Positions 53,851 through 62,186 of a stretch of DNA of 64,000 bases are shown here, piece after piece. The translations under genes and the position numbers were made by a program. Source of the stretch: JACKAN01 sp964502735 (GTDB lineage Bacteria; Bdellovibrionota; Bdellovibrionia; Bdellovibrionales; UBA1609); assembly GCA_964502735.1 (NCBI GenBank), contig CAZCYD010000004.1:58576-122575 (forward strand), in the 5' to 3' direction. The first letter of the stretch is position 1, and the number at the start of each line of letters is the position of its first letter. A model generated the notes under the pieces. The model worked only from the letters and a program-made list of their open reading frames with translations. It was not told the DNA's origin and ran no database searches.

Positions 53851-56739
53851 ATGAAAACATTAGTAATTTTAATGCTGTCAATTTTAATTGCCGGGTGTAG
53901 CGATGTTGAGTTTTCGCAAACAGAAGAAGCGCTGAGAGGACGGTTAAATCAAAACGATATTCAAATCAATTTTGGAGACGTGTATACAAGACAAAAGCCT
54001 GTAATTTTATCTATAGTTGGGGAAGAAGATCAAGAAATGTATGTGACTAATGATCCCACTTGTCGCACGGGAGGAGTTTGGGAACCCTATCAGGCCCAGA
54101 AGAGTTGGGAGTTAGTTAAACTCAACCAGAATAGTTTTGTTTATGTGAAGTTTAAAGATTCAAGAGGAACAGTTTCAGATTGCCTGTTTGATGACATTTT
54201 ACACGATAATATTCCTCCAACTTTAAATTTCACTCATCGGCCTCGAGCCTTTAATAATCTTAAAAATCTAGATGTGGGCCTAGTCGCCAAAGATAGCTTG
54301 AGCGGCGTAGCTGAGTCCTATTGCGCTATTGATGACAATCCTGAATATATAAAGTGTAAAGATGTATTAAAAATTAAAAATCTTAAAGAAGGGCTACACA
54401 ATATTAGGTTTGTAGCGACCGACAAGGCTGGCAACCGTTCAGAGCCATTAGTGTTGAGTTGGCACACAGACTTAACTCCTCCCCTAGTCACATTTAGTAA
54501 AAAACCACCAGGGCTTTCTAATTTAGAGAGTTTTGAAATAGGGTATCTCGGTTATGATGAGATGTCTGGAATCGCGGGATACAATTGCAAAGTAAATAAT
54601 GGCAAATATCAATCCTGCAAAGAACAGTCTATCCTGAAGGGATTAAAGAGTGGTCGACATCAGTTTACTGTGATGGCTATAGACAAGGCGGGTAACTACT
54701 CTGCACCTGTTAGCCATTGGTGGGATGTCGATTTAGATAAGCCTACGGTTCGCATTACAAAGGCTCCAGGGCTTTTCACGCGAGACTTATCAGCAACATT
54801 TGAGTTTGTGGCCATGGACGGAGATCAAAAACTTAATTACTTTGAGTGTCAGTTAAAGGGTCTACTAAAGAATATAACTGCGAACCCAAATTGGTTTCCG
54901 TGCCGAGCGATAACTTCTATTAATGATTTAGCTGGTGGAGTGCAAGAGCTCAAAGTGCGAACCCGTGATTTGGCTGGCAATTATTCCGATCCGGCCATAC
55001 ACACATGGACCATCGATTTAGTACCGCCGGTTGTAGATTTTATTAAAACACCAGCCAATTATTCTAACCAAACGCAAGCCGACCTTCAGTGGCGGGGTTT
55101 GGATAGAGAGAGCGGAATACAGGGCTATCGTTGCTGGTTAGACTCTCGCGAGTTGGCATGTGGAGATAAAATCTCTTTACATTCTTTGTCTGAAGGACTG
55201 CGTGTGTTCGAGGTTCAGACCGTAGATAGGGTTGGAAATGTGTCTGAAAAGATAAAATATTCATGGAGAATTGACTTGACCCCGCCGACACTTAGTTTTT
55301 TGAAAGTTCCAGATGATTTTATTTCCAGTAAATCTGCAGTATTTTCTTATACGGGTAAAGATGATTTTAGCCAATCAGTCTCATATGAGTGCCAGCATAA
55401 TGATGGGCCTTTTCGGCCTTGTGGTGAAAAGTTCGAAGCCCTCAACTTGGCTGAGGGCAAGCAAACATTTATGGTGAGGGCCTATGATGAAGCAGGAAAC
55501 GTTTCGTCTCCCTTATCTCACCAGTGGGTTGTCGATTTGAGCCCACCAACTGTACAGCTTCTTGAACGTGCGCAAAATCACTTAAATACATTGCCTTCAA
55601 AGTTTTCTATAGTTGTAACGGATAACCTGAGCGGAGTCGATCAGGTTTGGTGTGGAATTAAGGGGCAGTTAACTACGTGTAACGTCCGTCAGGTAAAAAC
55701 TTTTATTTTAGATCCTGGAAATTATGAATTTGAAGTGATTGCGATAGATAGGGTAGGAAATCGAAACCTAGTTAGTCATAATTGGACAGTGTTAGATAAA
55801 TTCAGACCTGTTTCGAAAGATATTGCTATCGATCAAAACAGTTACAATGTTGATATCTTATTTGTAATAGATAATTCTGACTCCATGGCTCCCTATCAAA
55901 GAAATATGGCTCAGAGGATAGACAATTTTATTGCAAAAATAGACGGGCTAAATTGGCAGATAGCCGTAACATCAACAGACCCAAGAACTGAGGCTAGCGA
56001 TCCATTTTGTGATAATTTTGGTAGCTTTGGATGCAATATCTATCCTATAGAGCATGGTGACGGAGGGTTTGCTAAATTTGAAACAGGTGATTATATCTTA
56101 ACCTCGTCAATAGAGGCGGTAACAGCACAACATTATCTTGGCAGAGCTATTCAAATGGGCACGGGGGGAAGCTCTTCGGAAGAAGGAATTCGTGCAACAT
56201 ACAGGGCTTTAGAAAAAAGTCTTGATCGAAGATTTCCCTACCATCAACAGTTTGTCAGGAGTGCTTCGTCTTTGGCCGTAGTGCTAATTTCAGATGAAGA
56301 TGAGAATAATAATAAATTTAAAAATAAACCTGAAAATTTGTATCAATTTTTTCAAAACACTTGGGGAGCTTCTAAGTCCTTTCAGTTCCATTCTATAATT
56401 GATATGCCACAATTTAATTGTCCAAATAATTTTCTAGGGTTTGGTAAATCCTATGCCAAGATGAGTGATCTTACTGGTGGCATAGTCGGCTCTATTTGCC
56501 AACCCAATTACTCACAAGACTTAGCGACGATTGGGCAGGAGGTGTTAGAGCAGGTTTCTTCGGTAGATTTAGACTGCGAACCTGAGGACAAAAATGGAGA
56601 TGGACACCCTGATATTGAGGTAGATTTAGAAATGGGTGGGGGAGTTCCATCCTACACGGTTGAAGGTAAAAAGCTTACATTTATTAAACCCCTTCCAGTT
56701 GGTCGCCACAGAGTTCACTATCTTTGTTTGCGAGAATAG
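53851..56739 (+). CDS. Large lipoprotein with Ig-like repeats and a VWA domain
   Basis: About 962 residues from ATG 53851, with GAGGA upstream. Lipobox ILIAGC near residue 17. Residues about 118-650 are six repeats of about 85-90 residues ending in an A-x-D-K/R-A/V-G-N-x-S ... W-x-x-D-L-x-P-P pattern. Each repeat has a conserved pair of Cys (for example YCAIDDN and KCKD, NCKVNNG and SCKE), probably a disulfide. Residues about 655-860 form a von Willebrand A domain with MIDAS DNSDSM in LFVIDNSDSM. A surface adhesin or envelope assembly role is inference. Confidence 0.85.
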   Translation: MKTLVILMLSILIAGCSDVEFSQTEEALRGRLNQNDIQINFGDVYTRQKPVILSIVGEEDQEMYVTNDPTCRTGGVWEPYQAQKSWELVKLNQNSFVYVKFKDSRGTVSDCLFDDILHDNIPPTLNFTHRPRAFNNLKNLDVGLVAKDSLSGVAESYCAIDDNPEYIKCKDVLKIKNLKEGLHNIRFVATDKAGNRSEPLVLSWHTDLTPPLVTFSKKPPGLSNLESFEIGYLGYDEMSGIAGYNCKVNNGKYQSCKEQSILKGLKSGRHQFTVMAIDKAGNYSAPVSHWWDVDLDKPTVRITKAPGLFTRDLSATFEFVAMDGDQKLNYFECQLKGLLKNITANPNWFPCRAITSINDLAGGVQELKVRTRDLAGNYSDPAIHTWTIDLVPPVVDFIKTPANYSNQTQADLQWRGLDRESGIQGYRCWLDSRELACGDKISLHSLSEGLRVFEVQTVDRVGNVSEKIKYSWRIDLTPPTLSFLKVPDDFISSKSAVFSYTGKDDFSQSVSYECQHNDGPFRPCGEKFEALNLAEGKQTFMVRAYDEAGNVSSPLSHQWVVDLSPPTVQLLERAQNHLNTLPSKFSIVVTDNLSGVDQVWCGIKGQLTTCNVRQVKTFILDPGNYEFEVIAIDRVGNRNLVSHNWTVLDKFRPVSKDIAIDQNSYNVDILFVIDNSDSMAPYQRNMAQRIDNFIAKIDGLNWQIAVTSTDPRTEASDPFCDNFGSFGCNIYPIEHGDGGFAKFETGDYILTSSIEAVTAQHYLGRAIQMGTGGSSSEEGIRATYRALEKSLDRRFPYHQQFVRSASSLAVVLISDEDENNNKFKNKPENLYQFFQNTWGASKSFQFHSIIDMPQFNCPNNFLGFGKSYAKMSDLTGGIVGSICQPNYSQDLATIGQEVLEQVSSVDLDCEPEDKNGDGHPDIEVDLEMGGGVPSYTVEGKKLTFIKPLPVGRHRVHYLCLRE

Positions 56740-56782
56740 GTGATTGACTTTAACCAGTCGCTGAACTACTGAATTGGCCTAT

Positions 56783-57454
56783 ATGAGCCAATTAGATACC
56801 CTTTGTTTTACTCCTGAATACAAACGTGATTCTTTCTGGGAAAGACAATTCCTAGATGCTTTTGTTCAGGGCCGTGTTCAGTTAATCAGTGATGAGCCCC
56901 AAAAGGGGCCTGATGGTTGGCCCTATATGTTCGTTCGCTCCATTGCTAACGAGAGCGAAGGAGAGCCCGTCTTAGCCCTTTTAGACTGGTTAAAAGATAA
57001 AGGCATAGGGATGGTTGTTAATCCAAATAAAGAGCTTCCGGATTTTATTTTTACCTATGGGATGATTTGGAATTTTGCTGAGAGAAATCTTCTTATAGAA
57101 GTTCCTCCTAAAGGTGAAGCTTCTTCAGAAGCGGAAGTGAGTTTTTCTGAGGGCGAGTCTGTGTTTTTTGGTTGCCCGTCTCGTGAATTCTTGCCCCCAT
57201 ACAGTGCTAAAATTTTATTAGAATTTTTTGAGCAACAGGGAGTTCTTCAACCGCGAGTCGCTATAATGGGAAAGAGTCCACAGGACTATGACCTTTGCTT
57301 TTCTTTAGAGTCAATGGGCCATCCACCAGATAAAGAACATCAAGGGATTCTAGAAGCTATTTCGTGGTTTTTACCAACGCATTATAGCCTTATGCTTATA
57401 TCCGAAGAAAGCGTGTCAGAGTTTTACGATTTAAAAAAACTAGCTGCAAATTGA
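56783..57454 (+). CDS. Soluble protein of unknown function
   Basis: About 223 residues from ATG 56783 (MSQLDTLCFTPEYKRDSFW). No signal peptide. Segments RVQLISDEPQKGPDGWPYMFV, LPDFIFTYGMIWNFAER and PRVAIMGKSPQDYDLCFSLESMG suggest an alpha/beta cytoplasmic protein. The family is not recognised. The stop codon (57452-57454) lies at the first bases of palindromic copy C. It may be co-transcribed with the VWA gene (gap about 43 bases). Confidence 0.6.
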   Translation: MSQLDTLCFTPEYKRDSFWERQFLDAFVQGRVQLISDEPQKGPDGWPYMFVRSIANESEGEPVLALLDWLKDKGIGMVVNPNKELPDFIFTYGMIWNFAERNLLIEVPPKGEASSEAEVSFSEGESVFFGCPSREFLPPYSAKILLEFFEQQGVLQPRVAIMGKSPQDYDLCFSLESMGHPPDKEHQGILEAISWFLPTHYSLMLISEESVSEFYDLKKLAAN

Positions 57455-57600
57455 AGAGAATAGCAATTCCAAAAACTAATTGTCTAAACTTTGTGGATGC
57501 ACCTCATGCTCACACAGCCGCAGCCTTGAGGCTGCGGAACTGCGCATGAGGTGCATCCACAAAGTTTAGACAATTAGTTTTTGGAATTGGTATTCTCTTC
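57453..57600. repeat. Palindromic repeat element, copy C (longest)
   Basis: A 148-base near-perfect palindrome. Its outer arms start GAAGAGAATA, and the only mismatch outside the central loop is one G/C position. The inner arms CTAATTGTCTAAACTTTG ... CACCTCATG pair perfectly. The internal loop and the apical stem CCGCAGCC-TTGA-GGCTGCGG match copy A. It lies between convergent genes. Confidence 0.95.
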
Positions 57601-57726
57601 TGTATGAAAGCAAGTTGATTTTGGATAAAGTTATCAATTGCCCCGGAATGGGGTAAATTTTGTCAGCAACTTGCATTGCCGGTCTTGTTATTTAGTAGTG
57701 TCCTTTGCTGATTGAATAATTTTCTC

Positions 57727-58146
57727 TTAGTCTTTAATTTCTCCAGGAGCTGGTAAGAGATCAATCAGGCACTCTCTCCAGTATTCAGGAATGTCTTGAG
57801 AAAATTCAAGAGCCACTTCAAAAACCCCACGGCCAATGTGGTTTGCCCGAACCACTTTGCCATCTAAATCCAGATTCATTTGTGGGAGATAAAGACACAG
57901 CGTTTTACCAACAAGACTATCAAGACTAATATTTTCTTTTAGTTCTTTAGGAACCAAGTCTTTTCGTGTGATTACCATTAGAAAGCCCTTGGTTGATGCG
58001 TCTACAATGTAACCTTCTTTGGCTATTAATGAATAGGAATTTAAGGAAGTTATTTCCGCTACGTGAATACTGTCTACAGACTTTCTATCATTTATTCTTC
58101 GCTCTGCACCCATTTCTACACTCTCTTGTTCGTGGTCATTGTTCAT
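57727..58146 (-). CDS. PilZ-domain protein
   Basis: A 139-residue cytoplasmic protein. The PilZ c-di-GMP-binding elements are both visible: an Arg-rich ERRINDRKS near the N terminus and YIVDASTKGFLM (D-x-S-x-x-G) around residue 50. It probably senses c-di-GMP. The output partner is unknown. It lies upstream of nothing on its strand except the gap to copy C, and 30 bases after the phosphopantetheinyl transferase gene. Confidence 0.82.
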   Translation of the reverse strand: MNNDHEQESVEMGAERRINDRKSVDSIHVAEITSLNSYSLIAKEGYIVDASTKGFLMVITRKDLVPKELKENISLDSLVGKTLCLYLPQMNLDLDGKVVRANHIGRGVFEVALEFSQDIPEYWRECLIDLLPAPGEIKD

Positions 58147-58176
58147 AACTCTCTATCGGGTGCCCTAGACCAAAGT

Positions 58177-58734
58177 TTAAGATGAAATCGTACAAAAGCT
58201 CAGATTGAGACAGTTTTCTTGCCATGAATAGCCCTCGCCACTACGTATCAACCCTTTAGAATTATTAAAATAATATGAAAACGAAAATAAATTTGCAGAC
58301 TCTAGTTTCCAATTGCAAACTTCTATTTGGGAAAGCACTTTTGGGGATTCTAATTTGTAAAAACTTTTAAATGCGGCCTCCTTAGCTGTCCAAAGGTGGG
58401 CGAGCGAGGGGGCGGTCTCGACCTCAGTTAAGGTAGACACTCGCAATAAAGGTTCCTTTTGAATTCGTGAACTTAATTCCATATCGAGCCCGATGTGGAG
58501 TTTATTTTTGCTCAAAACGTAGGCCCCACTGTTTTTTGTGTGAGATATAGAAATTCCACAAGTGTCGAGAGTTGGAGGTTTACTGAGATCTAAGATTTCT
58601 GATTTTTGAGGAAAAATGTTTAATGTTTGATTCAGGTTAATATAAAGACTTTCTCTAATAGCTGTGCGAAACTCCAAATAGGTATCAAAAGAATTTGGAA
58701 TTTTATAAAGAAATACATCCGGTACTGGAATCAC
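58177..58734 (-). CDS. 4'-phosphopantetheinyl transferase
   Basis: A 185-residue enzyme. The transferase motifs are visible: HIGLDMEL (G-x-D-x-E) and LWTAKEAAFKSFYK (W-x-x-K-E-A). It transfers phosphopantetheine from CoA to carrier proteins. Its length is intermediate between AcpS and Sfp types. No carrier protein, polyketide or peptide synthetase gene is nearby, so acyl carrier protein is the default substrate. Confidence 0.82.
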   Translation of the reverse strand: MIPVPDVFLYKIPNSFDTYLEFRTAIRESLYINLNQTLNIFPQKSEILDLSKPPTLDTCGISISHTKNSGAYVLSKNKLHIGLDMELSSRIQKEPLLRVSTLTEVETAPSLAHLWTAKEAAFKSFYKLESPKVLSQIEVCNWKLESANLFSFSYYFNNSKGLIRSGEGYSWQENCLNLSFCTISS

Positions 58735-58755
58735 TATATAGTCGCAACCTTACAA

Positions 58756-59346
58756 TCAAAGGTCACCGCCCTTTAAAACGGTGATGATAGATTTTGAGAT
58801 AGTTTTAAGAGACTCGAACACACCCTCACCCTCGTTGGCCTTGGCTTCAAACTCCGGAGCATTGTATTTGTTTAATACTGTTCGCAGTTCAGATATTGGA
58901 AGAGCATTAGGTAAATCTCTTTTATTGTACTGAAAGACTAGGGGGATTTTGTGAATATCGTAGCCTTGCATTTCAAGATTGGTTTTTAAATTCTCTAGGG
59001 CTTGAATGTTTTCTTCCATGCGCTCGGCCTGAGAATCAGCTACAAATACAACTCCATCTAAACCTTTGAGTATAAGTTTGCGGCTGGCATCGTAGACGAC
59101 TTGTCCGGGAACAGAGTAAAGGTGAAAGCGAGTTTTAAACCCACGAATGTCGCCGACCTCAATGGGTAAAAAGTCGAAAAAAATGGTTCTCTCAATATCG
59201 GTAGGCAGTTCAATAATTTCAGATTTATCTTCAGCCGTAGTTTTGTGGTAAATGTATTGCACATTTGTTGTTTTCCCGCTCAGAGAGGGGCCATAATAAA
59301 CAATTTTGCAGTGAATTTCCTTGGCGTTATAATTAATAAATGACAT
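58756..59346 (-). CDS. mglA: Ras-like polarity GTPase MglA
   Basis: A 196-residue small GTPase. It has P-loop YYGPSLSGKTTN (about residues 15-26), switch region FLPIEVGDIRGFKTRFHLYSVPGQVVYDASRKLILKG, and base-recognition QYNKRDL. YSVPGQ in place of the Ras DTAGQ is diagnostic of MglA. MglA sets the leading pole for gliding or pilus retraction and, in Bdellovibrio, prey invasion (established for that genus). No mglB or romR gene is adjacent. It overlaps recR by one base. Confidence 0.92.
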   Translation of the reverse strand: MSFINYNAKEIHCKIVYYGPSLSGKTTNVQYIYHKTTAEDKSEIIELPTDIERTIFFDFLPIEVGDIRGFKTRFHLYSVPGQVVYDASRKLILKGLDGVVFVADSQAERMEENIQALENLKTNLEMQGYDIHKIPLVFQYNKRDLPNALPISELRTVLNKYNAPEFEAKANEGEGVFESLKTISKSIITVLKGGDL

Positions 59347-59960
59347 TACAACTCAATCCGGTTTTCTAGAGCGCGCCCTAGTGTTCTGTGGTCAATATAA
59401 TCAATATCACTACCAATGGGAACCCCATGCGCGATACGAGTGACCTTTATACCTATTTGACCCAAAATTTTTGCTAAATACAAGACTGTAGTGTCGCCTT
59501 CTAGATCTGCATCAAGAGCTAAAATAACCTCTTTTATTGGAGTTGTTGTTGTTGAGGCCTCTTCAATGCGATTTAAAAGGGCTTGGATTTTAAGATCTTG
59601 TGGGGTGATTCCATCTAAAGGGGAGATGGCTCCGTGCAACACGTGGTAACGACCACGAAAAACCTGAGAGGATTCCAATCGCGAAATGTCACCAGGGTCT
59701 TCGACGACGCAAATAGTTTCATTGTGGCGGTGAGGGTCTTTGCAGTAGTGACAGATTTCTTCTTCAGTGTATGAAAAACAAATGGGGCACTCTTTAATTT
59801 TTATTTTTGTGGCCTGAATAGCTTCGGTAAGTTCACTTGCGTAGTGCTGAGGGGCTCGCAAAATGAAGTAGGCAAGTCGTTGAGCCGTTTTTGGTCCTAT
59901 CCCTGGTAGTTTACCAAGTTCACTGACGAGCTTTTCTAAAGTTGGAACCCTGTCGATCAT
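59346..59960 (-). CDS. recR: Recombination protein RecR
   Basis: A 204-residue protein of standard RecR length. It has an N-terminal HhH (LGKLPGIGPKTAQRLAYFIL), a zinc finger CPICFSYTEEEICHYC, and a TOPRIM domain with LALDADLEGDTTVLYLA. With RecF and RecO it loads RecA at gaps. It sits between ybaB and mglA, in the widely conserved dnaX-ybaB-recR order. Confidence 0.96.
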   Translation of the reverse strand: MIDRVPTLEKLVSELGKLPGIGPKTAQRLAYFILRAPQHYASELTEAIQATKIKIKECPICFSYTEEEICHYCKDPHRHNETICVVEDPGDISRLESSQVFRGRYHVLHGAISPLDGITPQDLKIQALLNRIEEASTTTTPIKEVILALDADLEGDTTVLYLAKILGQIGIKVTRIAHGVPIGSDIDYIDHRTLGRALENRIEL

Positions 59961-59966
59961 ATTATT

Positions 59967-60293
59967 TTAGAACATTCCCGGCATATTGAAGCCACCTGTT
60001 ATCTTATCCATTTCTTTTTGAGAAGTATCTTTAGCCAATTTAATAGCATCATTTGTTGCGGCAAGAATCAAGTCCTGAAGCATTTCTCGATCTCCTTCTG
60101 TGAAGACGGCTTCCTGTATGGCTATGTTTGTAATTAAATTGTCGCCATTAACCTTAACTGTAACACCGCCACCTCCAGCAGAGCCTTCGAATTCCCTTTC
60201 TTTAAGTTCATCCTGAAGCTTCTTCATTCTATTTTGCATTTGATTGGCTTGTTTCATTAATTGTTGCATGCCGCCGCCGAATCCCTTTTTCAT
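59967..60293 (-). CDS. YbaB/EbfC nucleoid-associated protein
   Basis: A 108-residue DNA-binding protein: an N-terminal Gly/Met-rich helix (MQQLMKQANQMQNRMKKLQDEL), a central beta region (GGGVTVKVNGDNLITNIAI) and a C-terminal helix ending in GGFNMPGMF. It is a standard YbaB. It overlaps dnaX by 4 bases and precedes recR by 6. Confidence 0.95.
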   Translation of the reverse strand: MKKGFGGGMQQLMKQANQMQNRMKKLQDELKEREFEGSAGGGGVTVKVNGDNLITNIAIQEAVFTEGDREMLQDLILAATNDAIKLAKDTSQKEMDKITGGFNMPGMF

Positions 60294-61996
60294 GACTTAA
60301 TCTCCTTAATTTCTTGAATTTGTGTTTTAAAAATAGAGCGTGTTTGTTTAACCAGGGGATGGTTTTCAACCTCTTCCAGAACTTGTTGTTTTAAATCGGT
60401 CTCTTTTTTTTCAGTTAACTTTTTTGGTGTTAGGTTTTCAGTTTTTTTTTCACCTTCTAGATGAATATCAATGTCGTAACTGTGGCCCCAAAAGGTCTTA
60501 ATATAGTTTTTTAACTTCTTTTGGAAATCAGGTTCACTAACTTGCTGGTGCAGAAACTTCATTTTACTAGGTATAGCGATAACTAATTTTTCTTCATGAA
60601 GCGAGATGGGATAAGAGTGCTCCAGCTTTGCTGCAATAAGTGAATTTACGGACTTAATATTTTCTACCACGGCCAGCCACTTTTCTTCCAAGCTAGGAGC
60701 GTTTTTTTGGGCTACGGTTGACAGCGTCGGAGTTTCTAAAGATGAGGTTGGGGTCCTGTCTTTTTTAGACGCATTCTTAACCTCACTTTGAAGCTCATTC
60801 TTAACCTTGTTAAGCGGAGTCGGAGGCAATATTTGCGCAGCGCGCTCTTCTGTGGCCTCAGATTCCCTCGTGCAGTTTTTAATAAAAGTGCTGAGATTCA
60901 CTATGCGGGGGGCTTGTGCCATTCTTAGGATTAACATTTCAAGAACAAGTCGTGGCTCTTGGGCTTTTGGAATGTCATTTACACCCTTGAGAGCCATATC
61001 AAATAAGATGTGGATATCTTCTTCTTTTAGGTAGGCCGTGAGATCTCGTAAAAACTCAATTTCAGAGTCGGGTAAATCTACGATGCTGAGGTTATCAGGA
61101 GAACCGATTTTTATTAGTAGGAGGTGGCGAATCTCTTCAAGAAGGTCTTGCGAAAAGGTCTTTACATCAATTCCGCTGGCAAAAATATGGTCTACGACGT
61201 CAAGTGCACTTTTAAGATCTCTTTTGATTAAGGCTTCAATGGTTTTGGTGAGTAGGCGTCTATCCGTTAAACCCAAAGCCTGGACAACTTTTTCTACGGT
61301 GATGTGGTTCGCACTGAAGGTCACAACTTGATCTAGAAGACTTTGACTGTCTCGCATAGAACCATCCCCTTGACGAGCAATAGACCACAGGGCCTCCGGC
61401 TCGAACTGAATTTTTTCATTTTGGCAGATAGTTTCTAAGTGTTGGCAAATCTTTTTTGTAGATATGCGTCTAAAGTCGAATCTCTGGCATCTAGAGAGAA
61501 TGGTCTGAGGAATCTTGTGCACTTCGGTAGTGGCTAGAATGAACACTACGTGCTCAGGTGGCTCTTCAAGTGTTTTGAGTAGGGCATTAAATGCACTTCC
61601 CGAAAGCATATGCACTTCATCTATGATATAGATTTTATACTTCCCGCTTGAAGGTCTGTAGCCAACACTTTCTCTGAGTTCGCGAACAGCATCCACGCCG
61701 TTGTTGCTGGCTCCATCAATTTCAATGACGTCTACGCTGATTCCTTGTGAAATGGCTTGGCACTCATTGCAGAGGTTGCAAGGTGTTAGATTTTGAATAT
61801 CCGGACAGCGGAGGGCTTTTGCTAAAATTCTTGCCGATGAGGTTTTTCCGGTACCACGAGGTCCAGTAAAAAGAAGGGCGTGAGGAAGTCGATCATTCTG
61901 CACTGCATTGGTTAGAGTTTGGCTAATGTGCTCCTGTCCAATGAGTTCAGCAAAAGACTGGGGTCTCCATTTTCGGGCAATAACTTGATAAGCCAA
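60290..61996 (-). CDS. dnaX: DNA polymerase III subunit tau/gamma
   Basis: A 568-residue clamp-loader ATPase. It has Walker A GPRGTGKTS (about residue 45), zinc-binding Cys in RCPDIQNLTPCNLCNEC, Walker B IYIIDEVHM and the sensor SRCQRFDF. Domains I-III end near residue 365, followed by a Ser/Thr/Lys-rich linker and a short C-terminal domain. The C-terminal coding sequence carries A9, A AAA AAG and A8 runs (60404-60450) that could permit slippage; see the finding. It follows ffs on the same strand. Confidence 0.96.
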   Translation of the reverse strand: MAYQVIARKWRPQSFAELIGQEHISQTLTNAVQNDRLPHALLFTGPRGTGKTSSARILAKALRCPDIQNLTPCNLCNECQAISQGISVDVIEIDGASNNGVDAVRELRESVGYRPSSGKYKIYIIDEVHMLSGSAFNALLKTLEEPPEHVVFILATTEVHKIPQTILSRCQRFDFRRISTKKICQHLETICQNEKIQFEPEALWSIARQGDGSMRDSQSLLDQVVTFSANHITVEKVVQALGLTDRRLLTKTIEALIKRDLKSALDVVDHIFASGIDVKTFSQDLLEEIRHLLLIKIGSPDNLSIVDLPDSEIEFLRDLTAYLKEEDIHILFDMALKGVNDIPKAQEPRLVLEMLILRMAQAPRIVNLSTFIKNCTRESEATEERAAQILPPTPLNKVKNELQSEVKNASKKDRTPTSSLETPTLSTVAQKNAPSLEEKWLAVVENIKSVNSLIAAKLEHSYPISLHEEKLVIAIPSKMKFLHQQVSEPDFQKKLKNYIKTFWGHSYDIDIHLEGEKKTENLTPKKLTEKKETDLKQQVLEEVENHPLVKQTRSIFKTQIQEIKEIKS

Positions 61997-62076
61997 ATCC
62001 CTCTCCTAGGATATAAAATCCCTTCTTTTTGCAAATAGATCGCAAACAAATCTTTGAACAGCCAAAATTAAAGAGT

Positions 62077-62173
62077 GGCCAGGCACCCCATATCACATAG
62101 TCCTCAAGCTACCGTTGCTTCCTTCCGGACCTGGCGGGGTTTGCAAGAGTCTCTATTGTATGGGACCCGGCCT
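62077..62173 (-). ncRNA. ffs: Small signal recognition particle RNA (4.5S RNA)
   Basis: The minus strand contains the universal SRP domain IV core CCAGGTCCGGAAGGAAGCA. Flanks pair: the 5' end GGCCGGGTCCCATA with the 3' end TATGGGGTGCCTGGCC. About 97 nt, the bacterial small type. The position upstream of dnaX-ybaB-recR is a conserved synteny. The exact ends are approximate. Confidence 0.93.
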
Positions 62174-62186
62174 CAAGTCGTTCAAT

